Below are positions 1 to 7,545 of a stretch of DNA of 30,677 nucleotides, piece by piece. The stretch is from Chloroflexota bacterium (GTDB lineage Bacteria > Chloroflexota > Dehalococcoidia > UBA2979), in assembly GCA_016875695.1 (NCBI GenBank), contig VGPB01000001.1:1-30677 (forward strand), read 5' to 3'. The position numbers and the translations under genes were made by a program. The notes beneath the pieces are model-generated. The model searched no databases, had not been told where the DNA came from, and was given only the letters and a program-made list of their open reading frames with translations. Each line of letters begins with the position of its first letter. Within the stretch, counting starts at the first letter, position 1.

Positions 1-127
1 AGCGACACCGCTGCCCCGTCCGCCCACCTCGATGGAGTGCCGTACGTCGAGCTGCACGCGCACAGCAACTACTCGCTGCTGGAAGGCGCCTCGCACCCGA
101 GCGAGCTCATCGCCCAGGCGCTCGCGC
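1..127 (+). repeat. 127-bp exact copy of an internal dnaE2 segment
   Basis: These bases match 18549-18675 without a mismatch and diverge at the next base (G here, A in dnaE2). They encode part of the DnaE2 N-terminus and the start of its PHP domain (VELHAHSNYSLLEG). After the junction the frame runs through unrelated sequence to a stop at 339, so this is not a working gene. The copy may extend left of the window. Possible sources are a contig end in a k=127 assembly graph, a tandem-duplication junction, or the closing overlap of an 18,548-bp circle. Confidence 0.95.
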
Positions 128-346
128 GACCGAGAAAAGGCGTCTGCGCAGGTAACCGAAATTCCCGAAAGATTAGCCTCCCTACTGACGAGTCGCTGGA
201 CTCCAGCATTTGCCGCGCTGCCCCGAAAATCGCGGAGCTGAGACTGCAACTTCGACCGCAGACCGTTAGGGTGGCAGGACTCTGCACCAGCGGATGTCCT
301 GACCTTGCGGGGGCAGCAAAGACGGTGACTTCTGCCTAAGCGTGGT

Positions 347-360
347 AGGACGTTGGGCCC
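347..360 (+). promoter_or_regulatory. DosR-like box (AGGAC GTTG GGCCC)
   Basis: Matches 10 of 14 positions of the M. tuberculosis DosR core GGGACTTTAGTCCC, with the same 5-4-5 layout. It lies 111 bp upstream of the start at 471 and is the distal member of a pair. Confidence 0.5.
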
Positions 361-412
361 TCGAAAGTCACATCGCCTTGGTCGATCGTTCACTCACAGG
401 TCGTGGGGCCCA

Positions 413-426
413 GGGGTTATAGGACC
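413..426 (+). promoter_or_regulatory. DosR-like box (GGGGT TATA GGACC)
   Basis: Matches 9 of 14 positions of the DosR core. It is 45 bp upstream of the start at 471 and 66 bp after the distal box. Paired boxes are usual at strong DosR promoters. The right half-site is weak. Confidence 0.4.
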
Positions 427-470
427 GATCTAACGGAACCGTTCCGACGGAACTCGTGAGGAGCGCTAAC

Positions 471-686
471 GTGACAGATATTCAGCTTCAATGGGGATTT
501 ACTGTTGCCGCGCTCTTCGTGCTTCTCGGCATAACTGCCTTGAACAACGACGCGATCACAATCAGTGCGTCGCTTGCGCTACTGGCTGCGGGGTTTCTAG
601 CGTTCCCACGGCAGCGCAGCCGTGGTGCGCTCGCCGCGACTGCTGCGCTTTGTGTGGCGGCTATCATCGCGTCGATAGCGCGGTGA
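471..686 (+). CDS. Small membrane protein of unknown function
   Basis: A 71-residue protein with two to three hydrophobic segments (about residues 9-28, 30-46 and 53-69) and an R-Q-R-S-R turn between the last two, so probably an integral membrane protein. GTG 471 is chosen because GAGGAG at 458-463 lies 7 nt upstream; GTG 456 in the same frame has no comparable site. I do not recognise the family. It is the first gene after a pair of DosR-like boxes, which suggests it belongs to the same stress regulon as the Usp genes that follow. Confidence 0.7.
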   Translation: MTDIQLQWGFTVAALFVLLGITALNNDAITISASLALLAAGFLAFPRQRSRGALAATAALCVAAIIASIAR

Positions 687-764
687 TGACACGAGCCTCC
701 GATCCGACGCGTGACTATGCCTCATCCGCGGGCGTCGAGTGGGCTGATGAGAAGGAAGAGTGCC

Positions 765-1199
765 GTGAAGATCTTCGTGGCCTACGACAGAACCGATGGC
801 GCCGCGGCAGCACTCGACGCGGCTGTCGGCATTGCCGAGCAATGCGCAGGTAGCCAGGTGCGGATCGTCCATGCCCTCAACCCGCTGATCGACGCAGCGG
901 AGATCTTCGCCTCGTCAAATCACGAGGCGATCACCATACGTCGAGATGAAGAGCTCACAGCGCTGCACGAAGTCGCTTCGAAGATTTCGAGTACCGAGGT
1001 CGAGCCAGCTGTCGAAGTGCTGCGCCGCGGAGAGAGCCCGGGCGCGGGTATCGCACGACTCGGCAACGAGTGGCAAGCCGACTTAATCGCAGTCGCAAGT
1101 CGGCGGACAGGTCGTCTCTCCGGCGCACTTCTGGGTAGTGTGGCTGCCGAAATCTTTCGCAACAGCGAAACTCCGCTTTTGCTCGTCCATCCCGCATGA
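765..1199 (+). CDS. Universal stress protein (UspA family), single domain
   Basis: 144 residues with the alternating beta/alpha pattern of UspA: the first strand begins VKIFVAYD and the C-terminal part reads LIAVASRR...GALLGSVAAEIF...TPLLLVHP. Usp proteins act in the cytoplasm under starvation, hypoxia or other stress, and many bind ATP through G-2x-G-9x-G-(S/T). Here the first two glycines of that motif are replaced (A-S-R-R before the 9-residue spacer), so ATP binding is doubtful. GTG 765 is preferred to the upstream ATG because AGGAAGAG at 753-760 is correctly spaced. It lies 78 bp after the small membrane gene, probably in one transcript with it and the YceI-like gene. Confidence 0.88.
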   Translation: MKIFVAYDRTDGAAAALDAAVGIAEQCAGSQVRIVHALNPLIDAAEIFASSNHEAITIRRDEELTALHEVASKISSTEVEPAVEVLRRGESPGAGIARLGNEWQADLIAVASRRTGRLSGALLGSVAAEIFRNSETPLLLVHPA

Positions 1200-1274
1200 C
1201 CTCGACCAGCAGACCTTGACCGCGACAGCAACCTGGCCCCGAAAGTGCTCAGGCCGCCAAGCATAGGAGCAGCT

Positions 1275-1838
1275 GTGACCTGGACACTTGATAGGTCCCG
1301 CTCTTCCGTTGAATTCGCTGTCACCCACATGCACGTGAGCATAGTGCGTGGACATTTTGCGCAGTTCGAGGCCGATGTCACCCTCGAACCGAGTGATCCG
1401 TCACGCTCCTCAGTGAAGGCGACAATCGATGTCGCGAGCATCACGACCGGCGACGCGGGCCGGGATCGCCAGCTCCGTTCGGCCGCTGTGTTAGACGCGG
1501 AGCACTTCCCATCGATCGAATTCCAAAGCAGCGATGTATTGCCGCTCGCCGCCCAGACATTCTGGGTCCGCGGTGGGCTCACGATTCACGGCACGACGCG
1601 AGAGGTCGTGTTGGAAGGAAGAATCGAGGAACAGCCCGAAGCTGAGTCTGGCACGCCCCGCACAGCCACGTTCGTGGTGTCCACAGAAGTCGATCGACGC
1701 GACTTCTTCCAGATCCCGATGAGCGCCGGCGAACCGTTCATTGGTCGGAGCGTTAACATCCGCGTGCTGGCGCACCTGATTGATGACCCCCAGAGGCACG
1801 CAGAAGGCCAGCCGCACAAGGCAGCAGGAGATAGTTGA
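1275..1838 (+). CDS. YceI-like family protein
   Basis: 187 residues with the YceI lipocalin-like pattern: W-x-L-D-x-x-R-S-x-V-x-F at the start, F-x-x-F-x-A-D-V-x-L-E about residue 30, then the D-x-x-L-R-S...D-x-E-x-F-P-x-I-x-F-x-S block, the T-x-x-V-x-L-E strand and a C-terminal F-I-G-R-S-V-N-I. YceI proteins form a beta-barrel that binds isoprenoid/polyprenyl or amphiphilic ligands and are often stress- or redox-linked. I see no signal peptide, so this copy is probably cytoplasmic. GTG 1275 is chosen for AGGAG at 1265-1269. It follows the Usp gene by 75 bp. Confidence 0.9.
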   Translation: MTWTLDRSRSSVEFAVTHMHVSIVRGHFAQFEADVTLEPSDPSRSSVKATIDVASITTGDAGRDRQLRSAAVLDAEHFPSIEFQSSDVLPLAAQTFWVRGGLTIHGTTREVVLEGRIEEQPEAESGTPRTATFVVSTEVDRRDFFQIPMSAGEPFIGRSVNIRVLAHLIDDPQRHAEGQPHKAAGDS

Positions 1839-1983
1839 CGCGCGCTGTAATAGGCCGCCCGTTCTGACACCTTCATGACCCCCGCCAGCGCCCTTCCACA
1901 CCCGATGGGGCAGTAGGCGGCCTTGCTTCGGCGTGCACTGACGGTCCGTGTGACTCTTGTTCTCTTTCCATATCATTCAGGCC

Positions 1984-3372
1984 ATGGATCCGAAGATGCT
2001 GGCGGCGTTGGTAGATCGGGCACCGGATGGCGTGCTCCTCGTCGATCCGGGTGGCCGAATTACCTTCGCGAATCCCCACACGCAGGTGCTGTTCGGCTAC
2101 TCCCCCGATGAGCTGCTGGGCAAGACGATCGAATTTCTTGTGCCTGAACGATTCCGTGGCCGTCACATCGGACACCAGGCTGCCTTTCACGCCCGCCCAT
2201 CCACGCGCCCGATGGGGTCCGGACTAGAACTCACCGCGCTGAGGAGCGACGGCACAGAGTTGCCCGTCGAGATCAGCCTCAGTCCAATTCCCACCGAGGA
2301 AGGCCAATACGTCGCGGCGATCGTACGAGACGTCTCAGAACGGAAGGCGTTGGAAGACGACTTGCGCCGTTCCGAGGAGCGCTACCGGCTGCTCGCGGAA
2401 CAAGCGCGAGACATCATTTATCGCATCCGCCTCCTTCCTGCGCCGCCACGTGTCGAATACATGGGGCCTGCCGCGACTGCCCTCACAGGGTTCTCGCCCG
2501 AGGACCACTACGCCGATCCGGATCTCATCCTGCGGATCACCGATCCCGCACAACGGGCGCTCTTCGAGCGCCTGATGTCTGACCCCGATTCGGTTCCGAA
2601 CCCCTTCATGACACAGATCCACCGCCGAGACGGAATAGTGGTCTGGCTGGAGCACCAGTTCAGCATCATCCGTTCCAACGGCCGCCCTGTCGCCATCGAA
2701 GCTATCGCTCGTGACACCACAGCCCGAGTGCTATTGGAAGAGGAACGACAGCGACTGCATGCCGAGAACGAACTCGTTGAGGACCGCGAGCGCATCGCGC
2801 GCGACCTCCACGACGGTGTCATGCAGGCGCTGTACGGCGTCGGCCTGAGTCTGGTGCAACAGCGGGGGCAGGCACTGCCCCCTGAAGTGCAAGCAGGCCT
2901 CGATGAAGCGGTGTCGGCGCTGAACGGGGTGATTGCCGACATCCGTGCATACGTCATGGACCTGCCACGGGATAACGGCGAGGGCACGCTAGCGAGCGAG
3001 CTCACTCGGCTAGCACATGACCTCTCAGCAAATGGCCCAACGAGCGTAACGGTGGATGTAGGCGACACGAATCCCATGCTCTCCGAAGCCCAGTTGCACT
3101 CGCTCCTACAGATCACGCGTGAGGCGCTCTCCAACGTTGTGAGACACGCTGCCGCCACGACCGCTCGTGTAACGCTGAAGGACGACCCGCGAGGACTGAT
3201 TCTCGAAATTCGCGATGATGGCCATGGATTCGACCCCGCGGCGAACGTGAGTGAAGACCATCTGGGGTTGCGTAACATGCGCGCCCGCGCGGAGCAGTTG
3301 GGTGCGGACTTTGAAGTGGAGAGCTCGCAAGGAGCGGGAACTGTGGTGCGCCTCAGACTTCGCCCTGTCTAA
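1984..3372 (+). CDS. PAS-domain sensor histidine kinase (NarL/DevS class)
   Basis: 462 residues, no membrane segment, so a soluble sensor. PAS domain 1 spans about residues 5-122 (ALVDRAPDGVLLVDPGGRI; GYSPDELLGK), PAS 2 about 128-250, then a HisKA_3 dimerisation helix with the phospho-acceptor His276 in RIARDLHDGVMQALYG, and a HATPase_c domain with REALSNVVRHA (N-box) and EIRDDGHGFDP (G1). The kinase core is of the DevS/NarX type, but DevS senses through heme GAF domains, so the signal here is unknown; PAS can bind heme or flavin. ATG 1984 is the likely start; TTG 1957 is in frame but less convincing. It is convergent with its probable partner regulator, with only 9 bp between stop codons. 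Confidence 0.93.
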   Translation: MDPKMLAALVDRAPDGVLLVDPGGRITFANPHTQVLFGYSPDELLGKTIEFLVPERFRGRHIGHQAAFHARPSTRPMGSGLELTALRSDGTELPVEISLSPIPTEEGQYVAAIVRDVSERKALEDDLRRSEERYRLLAEQARDIIYRIRLLPAPPRVEYMGPAATALTGFSPEDHYADPDLILRITDPAQRALFERLMSDPDSVPNPFMTQIHRRDGIVVWLEHQFSIIRSNGRPVAIEAIARDTTARVLLEEERQRLHAENELVEDRERIARDLHDGVMQALYGVGLSLVQQRGQALPPEVQAGLDEAVSALNGVIADIRAYVMDLPRDNGEGTLASELTRLAHDLSANGPTSVTVDVGDTNPMLSEAQLHSLLQITREALSNVVRHAAATTARVTLKDDPRGLILEIRDDGHGFDPAANVSEDHLGLRNMRARAEQLGADFEVESSQGAGTVVRLRLRPV

Positions 3373-3381
3373 GCGGAGCCT

Positions 3382-4041
3382 CTATTGCTGCTTACGCATC
3401 CTTCGCTCGGTGGCCATGGCGGCTGCCTGGGAGCGGCGCTCCACATTCAACTTTGCGTAGACCTGCGAGACATAGTTCTTCACGGTTTTCTCACTCAGGT
3501 GCAGGCGCTCGCCGATCTGTCGGTTGGTCAAACCGTCAGCGATCATTTCGAGAATGCGGTCTTCTTGAGGTGTGAGCAGTGAGAAGTTGTCGTCCGCCGG
3601 GTGTGCGCCCGCGCCCTTCCGTAGCCGTCCGAGCAATGTAGCGGCGAGTTTCGGGTCGAGCAGTGAGCCGCCCGCTCCCACCGCCCGGATCGCTTCCTTC
3701 AGGCGTGCCGGGTTCAGGTCCTTGAGCAGATAGCCCGCGGCACCAGCCATGACCGCTGAGAACAGAGCGTGATCATCCGCATACGAGGTCAGAATAAGGA
3801 CGTTGGCGCCGGGGACCTCCGCGCGAATATCACGGCATGCCTCGATCCCCGACCCGTCGGGCAGCCGCAGATCCATGACGACGACGTCCGGCTGGAGACG
3901 CTGCGCAAGCGCGACGCTCTCAGCCACGGTGCCAGCTTCACCCACGATCTCGATCCCAGGTTCCGCGAGCACCGCGCGCAAGCCACGACGCACGATTTCG
4001 TGGTCATCGACCAACATCACCCGCAGCGGTTGGTCTGGCAT
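3382..4041 (-). CDS. DevR/DosR-like response regulator (NarL/LuxR family)
   Basis: 219 residues. The receiver has acidic D12-D13, phospho-acceptor D57 (VVMDLRLPDGSGIE), T85 and K107. The C-terminal LuxR-type helix-turn-helix (about 153-210) has LTPQEDRILEMIADGLTNRQ and SEKTVKNYVSQVYAKL. Wording is close to M. tuberculosis DevR (DDHE-V-RRGL, VGEAG-V-E, VRLPDG-GIE-CRD, ILTSY, EKTVKNYVS, ERR-QAA), the hypoxia/NO dormancy regulator. ATG 4041 follows a GGAGGGG ribosome site; an upstream ATG extends into unlikely sequence. Sites resembling its expected operator recur through the neighbouring genes, so I infer it controls this block, phosphorylated by the adjacent kinase. Confidence 0.95.
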   Translation of the reverse strand: MPDQPLRVMLVDDHEIVRRGLRAVLAEPGIEIVGEAGTVAESVALAQRLQPDVVVMDLRLPDGSGIEACRDIRAEVPGANVLILTSYADDHALFSAVMAGAAGYLLKDLNPARLKEAIRAVGAGGSLLDPKLAATLLGRLRKGAGAHPADDNFSLLTPQEDRILEMIADGLTNRQIGERLHLSEKTVKNYVSQVYAKLNVERRSQAAAMATERRMRKQQ

Positions 4042-4209
4042 GAGCCCCTCCGGCGTGCACCAACCAGACAATAATCGATGGCAGCGGCAGGCAGGCCACA
4101 CTCCGCCTGCCGCACTAACTGACCTTCGCTCATTTCGCAGCGGTCACGAGCGTCAAGAACGCCTAAGCCGTGGTACGGAGAGCATCGCGCGCGGCAATGG
4201 CACTGCCAC

Positions 4210-4223
4210 CGGACGAACGTCCC
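4210..4223 (+). promoter_or_regulatory. DosR-like box (CGGAC GAAC GTCCC)
   Basis: Half-sites GGAC and GTCC are perfect and separated by the expected 4 nt, giving a near-perfect palindrome. It is 155 bp upstream of the Usp start at 4378 and 169 bp upstream of the regulator start. Confidence 0.55.
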
Positions 4224-4282
4224 TCGAGGTACTGGACCAATGTCGTGGCGAAATTCGGGCATAAGCCCCCCGAGCGCGACTG

Positions 4283-4296
4283 GTGACCAACGTCCC
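4283..4296 (+). promoter_or_regulatory. DosR-like box (GTGAC CAAC GTCCC)
   Basis: Right half-site GTCCC is perfect and the left one differs at one base. It is 82 bp upstream of the Usp start and 73 bp from the distal box, repeating the paired layout seen before the gene at 471. Confidence 0.55.
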
Positions 4297-4377
4297 GCCG
4301 AAATACCGCCCTCGGACACTCATTTGCTCTCGAGAAAGCGACGACGCTGCGCAGTGCAGTTACAGGAGGATTCAGGC

Positions 4378-4869
4378 ATGTACCAAAAGATTCTGTTGAC
4401 CGTCGACGGCTCGACGCTGTCCGAGGCGGCAATCTCACAGGCAGCCTCCCTGGCCGCGGGCGCCGACACTGAGGTGGTCGTGCTCGAGGTGGTCGACACG
4501 CTCGATACGCTGCGGCGCCAGGCGCTTGGAGAGTACGAGCTCACTGATGGTGACCGGGCCCGGATCGAGGCGTTGGCAGAGGAGACCAATTTCACACGAC
4601 GCGACCGCGCACGCAGCGAAGTCGAATCAGCCGAAAGCGAGCTCCGCACGGCAGGCGTGCAAAACGTGCGGACTGTCATCGCTGAAGGCCTTGCCGGCAA
4701 CGAGATCGTCGATCTTGCCACGAAAGAGGGCGTGGACGCGGTCGTGATGGCGACTCGCGGTCATGGTGGGCTCGGCCGCGAGGTCGTCGGCTCGGTAGCC
4801 GAGTTTGTCCTCCGCCACGCTGGCCGAGCTGCCGTCGTCCTCGTGGGGCCGCGGTCGTCGCGCGAGTAA
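4378..4869 (+). CDS. Universal stress protein (UspA family), single domain
   Basis: 163 residues. The first strand is MYQKILLTVDGS and the nucleotide-binding end reads ATRGHGGLGREVVGSVAEF, keeping the second and third glycines and the serine of G-2x-G-9x-G-S but with Ala for the first glycine. A charged helical insertion (about 45-90, rich in E, R, A) separates strands 2 and 3. ATG 4378 has a strong AGGAGGA site. The next Usp gene begins 5 nt after the stop, so they are co-transcribed, from a promoter with two DosR-like boxes. Expected to act in the cytoplasm in stress survival. Confidence 0.95.
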   Translation: MYQKILLTVDGSTLSEAAISQAASLAAGADTEVVVLEVVDTLDTLRRQALGEYELTDGDRARIEALAEETNFTRRDRARSEVESAESELRTAGVQNVRTVIAEGLAGNEIVDLATKEGVDAVVMATRGHGGLGREVVGSVAEFVLRHAGRAAVVLVGPRSSRE

Positions 4870-4874
4870 CTCGG

Positions 4875-5804
4875 ATGCTCGAGCGATTCCTCGTTCCGCT
4901 CGATGCCACCGTGAACGCGGCCGGAATTGTCCCGCACGTCACTGAGCTGGCGAGGCGGATGGGCCAACCAGTGGTCGTACTTTCCGTCATCCCCAACGCG
5001 TTCGAGGGAGATGCGAGCCCCCTGAGAGATGATTTTGCAAGCCAGAAGCGTCGATTTTTTGAGTTTCGTAAGGGCCTCGCGCGCAGGTACCTGAACAAGA
5101 TATGTGCACAATTCCGAAACGACGGTGTGTGGGCGACCTCTACGGTCGTGACAGGCGATGAGGCAGCCGGGATTCTCTCGACCGCGGAGGCGAAGGGCGT
5201 CGGCCTGATCGCGATGTCCACGCACGGCCGAACCGGCGCCCAGCGCTGGTTCATGGGTAGCGTGGCCGACAAAGTGATCCGTACCGCCTTGACGCCGGTT
5301 CTGCTCGTGCGTCCAACTGCGGAATCAGACGAACCCGCGCCACTATTCACCGCGCTCCTCGTCCCACTCGACGGATCGGCGATGGCGGAAGCAGCGCTCA
5401 CGTATGCAACGTTCTTGGCCAAGAACCTTGGGGTACCGGTCACGCTGATCCGTTCATTGGATTTGAGCTGGGCGATCGCTAGCGATGGGCTCGGCTGGTT
5501 TGAGAGCGTCTCAGTCGATCTTGTCAGGGCCGCCGAGTCAGATGCGCACTCGTACCTCGAACACACGGCGGATCGGTTGCGGGGCGAAGGTATCGAGGTC
5601 GGCACATCGCTCTCACAGGGAGCCTCGCCGGCCGCCGAGATCATCAAGCTCGCGGATGTGACGCCCGGCGCCCTGGTCGTCATGACAACGCACGGTCGAT
5701 CGGGTGTCAGCCGAGCCCTCCTCGGCAGCGTGACTGACAAGGTGGTCCGCAGCTCCGCTGCACCCGTCCTCGTCATCCCGCCAGGCGCCGAGGGGCCGAT
5801 GTGA
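4875..5804 (+). CDS. Tandem-domain universal stress protein
   Basis: 309 residues with two Usp domains (about 1-150 and 158-305). Each ends with a clear nucleotide-binding motif: STHGRTGAQRWFMGS in the first and TTHGRSGVSRALLGS in the second, both with H-G-R and the 9-residue spacer to G-S. Tandem Usps of about 300 residues are typical of actinobacterial DosR regulons (M. tuberculosis Rv2623 binds ATP and slows growth). The start is 5 nt after the previous stop, indicating one operon. Both ATP sites look better preserved than in the other Usps here. Confidence 0.95.
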   Translation: MLERFLVPLDATVNAAGIVPHVTELARRMGQPVVVLSVIPNAFEGDASPLRDDFASQKRRFFEFRKGLARRYLNKICAQFRNDGVWATSTVVTGDEAAGILSTAEAKGVGLIAMSTHGRTGAQRWFMGSVADKVIRTALTPVLLVRPTAESDEPAPLFTALLVPLDGSAMAEAALTYATFLAKNLGVPVTLIRSLDLSWAIASDGLGWFESVSVDLVRAAESDAHSYLEHTADRLRGEGIEVGTSLSQGASPAAEIIKLADVTPGALVVMTTHGRSGVSRALLGSVTDKVVRSSAAPVLVIPPGAEGPM

Positions 5805-5868
5805 GCGACAGGGCGGTGCTCAGTACCCCGCGGATGGTGCATTACGGAATGGCCGGAAGGACAAGGCT

Positions 5869-6222
5869 ATGACCCAAGACCATTCCGCCGACGCGTCTGC
5901 TCCCAATCACTCGGTCCGTGCGGAAGAGCAGCAACGCGCTATTTCCGAGGAGATGCGCCAGAGCGCGGAACTCGAACGGCAGTCCGCTGAGACTGAACGC
6001 GAGATCGCGGAGGAGGAACGCTTCTCCGCAGAACGCGGGCGCATGAACGCAGAAGACCTACGACAGGCTGCTGAGCGCGCCAGAGCGGCGGCCGAGGCCG
6101 CACGAATCGCCGCAGAGAACGCACGGCGAAGCTTCGACGAGATGTTCCGCCTGGCCGGGGAGGTGATCGAGCTCTTCCAGGCATCGCATCACTCGAAGGG
6201 CTCAGCGAAACGCCCCGAGTGA
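5869..6222 (+). CDS. Heptad-repeat alpha-helical protein, unknown function
   Basis: 117 residues, very rich in Glu, Arg and Ala. From residue 23 to 92 it consists of ten uninterrupted 7-residue units of pattern R-x-x-A-E-x-x (for example RQSAELE, RQSAETE, REIAEEE, RIAAENA), followed by a more hydrophobic helix (FDEMFRLAGEVIELFQ). A long coiled coil or single alpha helix is the natural reading. There is no signal peptide or membrane segment. It is the third gene of the Usp operon (64 bp after the tandem Usp), so probably a cytoplasmic stress-associated protein. I do not recognise a named family. Confidence 0.85.
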   Translation: MTQDHSADASAPNHSVRAEEQQRAISEEMRQSAELERQSAETEREIAEEERFSAERGRMNAEDLRQAAERARAAAEAARIAAENARRSFDEMFRLAGEVIELFQASHHSKGSAKRPE

Positions 6223-6414
6223 GCACCATAGTGAACCCCAGCGGCGCTGCAGCCGTGGCCGAGCGCCCGGCCCGTTAACCCACGCTTCTCGGCCAGCGAT
6301 GCAATAACCCGGAGTCATCGGAGGGCGCCCAAGCACGCGAGAGCACATCGACATTCCCCGGGGAACCACGTGCGTCACAGCAACTCTCGGGCTAACGAAG
6401 TTGCTCGCTCGTGG

Positions 6415-7311
6415 CTACCGATCGCTCGGCACCACCGCAGGCGGTACAACAACGACTCCTGCCTCTCCCACGTGCTGCAGCACGTGGTCCGCGACCGAGC
6501 CGATCATCTGTGCGGCGCTGCCACGCCCGCGACCTTGCGACGAGAGCACGATGATGTCGCATCGTTGCCGCTCGGCTGCATCGACAATCGCCGTGCCGGG
6601 AGTCCCGGCGGTGACAGTGGCGACGATGTTGTGTAGTCCGGCCTCCCGCAGCGTGGTCACCACGGCGGCGGTGTCCTGCCGCGCCTCATTAAGTTCGGCC
6701 GATACAAGTCGAGTCAACGCGGCATCGTCCAGCAACTCCTCGCTCAGGTGGTAGCCCGCTGGGGTCTTGGCGGAGCGCAGCTGGGCTGCATCGTCGGTCA
6801 GCCGCAACAGCACGATGCCCGCCCCGGTGATAGACGCTAAACGCTGCGTGAATTCGATCGCCCCGGCGTTTGCCGCTGAGCCGTCCAGGGGCAGAAGGAT
6901 ACGTTCGAAGATCTTCGTCCCCGCGATCATCGGGCGGCAGAACAAGACCGGGACACGATGCGTATTCCTCGCCACGTAATCCGCGACCGACCCAAGGAAG
7001 TGACTCGTCGAGCCCGTCCCCTTAGTCGACATCACGATCAGATCCACGCCCATCTCATCAGCAATCTCGACGATCAACGGGCCGGGACTGCCAGCCCGCA
7101 TGAGCGGCGTGACGAGGTGAGGTGCGAGTGCCCGCTTCACGCGATCCAACGAATCGGTCGCGTCCTTCACTTCCATGCTCGCCGGGCCAGCGTGTGGATT
7201 GGTGATGCACAGCGCGATCACCTCGGCACCGGCAGCCTGCGCCAGGGCGTGAGTGGTGGGCACGGCGACATCCGCCATCGCTGATCCGTCGTGGGTGAGC
7301 AGTACCTTCAT
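6415..7311 (-). CDS. Tandem-domain universal stress protein
   Basis: 298 residues, two Usp domains (about 1-135 and 140-295). The domains start MKVLLTHDGS and FERILLPLDGS, and both end in G-S-V-A-D (FLGSVADYVA; MIGSVADHVLQH). The spacing between the second and third motif glycines is 8 in domain 1 and 10 in domain 2 instead of 9, so nucleotide binding may be altered. Start ATG 7311 is preferred because homology begins there; two ATGs lie just upstream. It is convergent with the heptad protein and divergent from the DUF998-like gene, sharing with it an upstream region with a DosR-like box at 7440-7453. Confidence 0.94.
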   Translation of the reverse strand: MKVLLTHDGSAMADVAVPTTHALAQAAGAEVIALCITNPHAGPASMEVKDATDSLDRVKRALAPHLVTPLMRAGSPGPLIVEIADEMGVDLIVMSTKGTGSTSHFLGSVADYVARNTHRVPVLFCRPMIAGTKIFERILLPLDGSAANAGAIEFTQRLASITGAGIVLLRLTDDAAQLRSAKTPAGYHLSEELLDDAALTRLVSAELNEARQDTAAVVTTLREAGLHNIVATVTAGTPGTAIVDAAERQRCDIIVLSSQGRGRGSAAQMIGSVADHVLQHVGEAGVVVVPPAVVPSDR

Positions 7312-7439
7312 TGGTGCGCCTTTCTGCATCATTCGCGCTAGGAACGCGCTGCGCTTACTCAGGTGCGAGGGGTCCGAACCTCACGCTCAACCTCAATTCG
7401 CGAGCACAGTCATTCTCCGACGCCCTTGGGAGCACGACA

Positions 7440-7453
7440 GGGGCTTTCGTCCT
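7440..7453 (+). promoter_or_regulatory. DosR-like box (GGGGC TTTC GTCCT)
   Basis: Matches 11 of 14 positions of the DosR core, among the best in the window. It lies in a divergent intergenic region, 92 bp upstream of the DUF998-like start (7546) and 128 bp upstream of the tandem Usp start (7311), so could serve either. Confidence 0.55.
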
Positions 7454-7545
7454 TACGACGTCTGACTTACGCCACATGGCAAGGAACGGCGACCTCCATA
7501 CATTCGAGACAGGAGCGCACTCCGGAGAGGCGAGGAGACAAGCAG

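Larger units (their letters stand above)
128..470. other. Intergenic region with two DosR-like boxes
   Basis: I see no convincing gene here. Composition drops sharply in GC compared with the first 127 bases. The only structure I can support is two DosR-like boxes (347-360 and 413-426) and the ribosome binding site of the gene at 471. Confidence 0.5.
4042..4377. other. Divergent intergenic region, regulator / Usp operon
   Basis: 336 bp separate the regulator (leftward) from the Usp operon (rightward). It contains two DosR-like boxes at 4210-4223 and 4283-4296 and the ribosome site AGGAGGA at 4364-4370. I see no gene in it. The arrangement would let the regulator act on the Usp operon and possibly on itself. 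Confidence 0.5.

Noticed and set aside
1890..1920. A DosR-like box before the histidine kinase (GGGGCAGTAGGCGG)
   Set aside because: Only about 8 of 14 positions match and the right half-site is absent.
6354..6365. Palindrome TTCCCCGGGGAA between convergent genes as terminator or operator
   Set aside because: It is short, has no loop or U-tract and does not recur elsewhere in the window that I can see.
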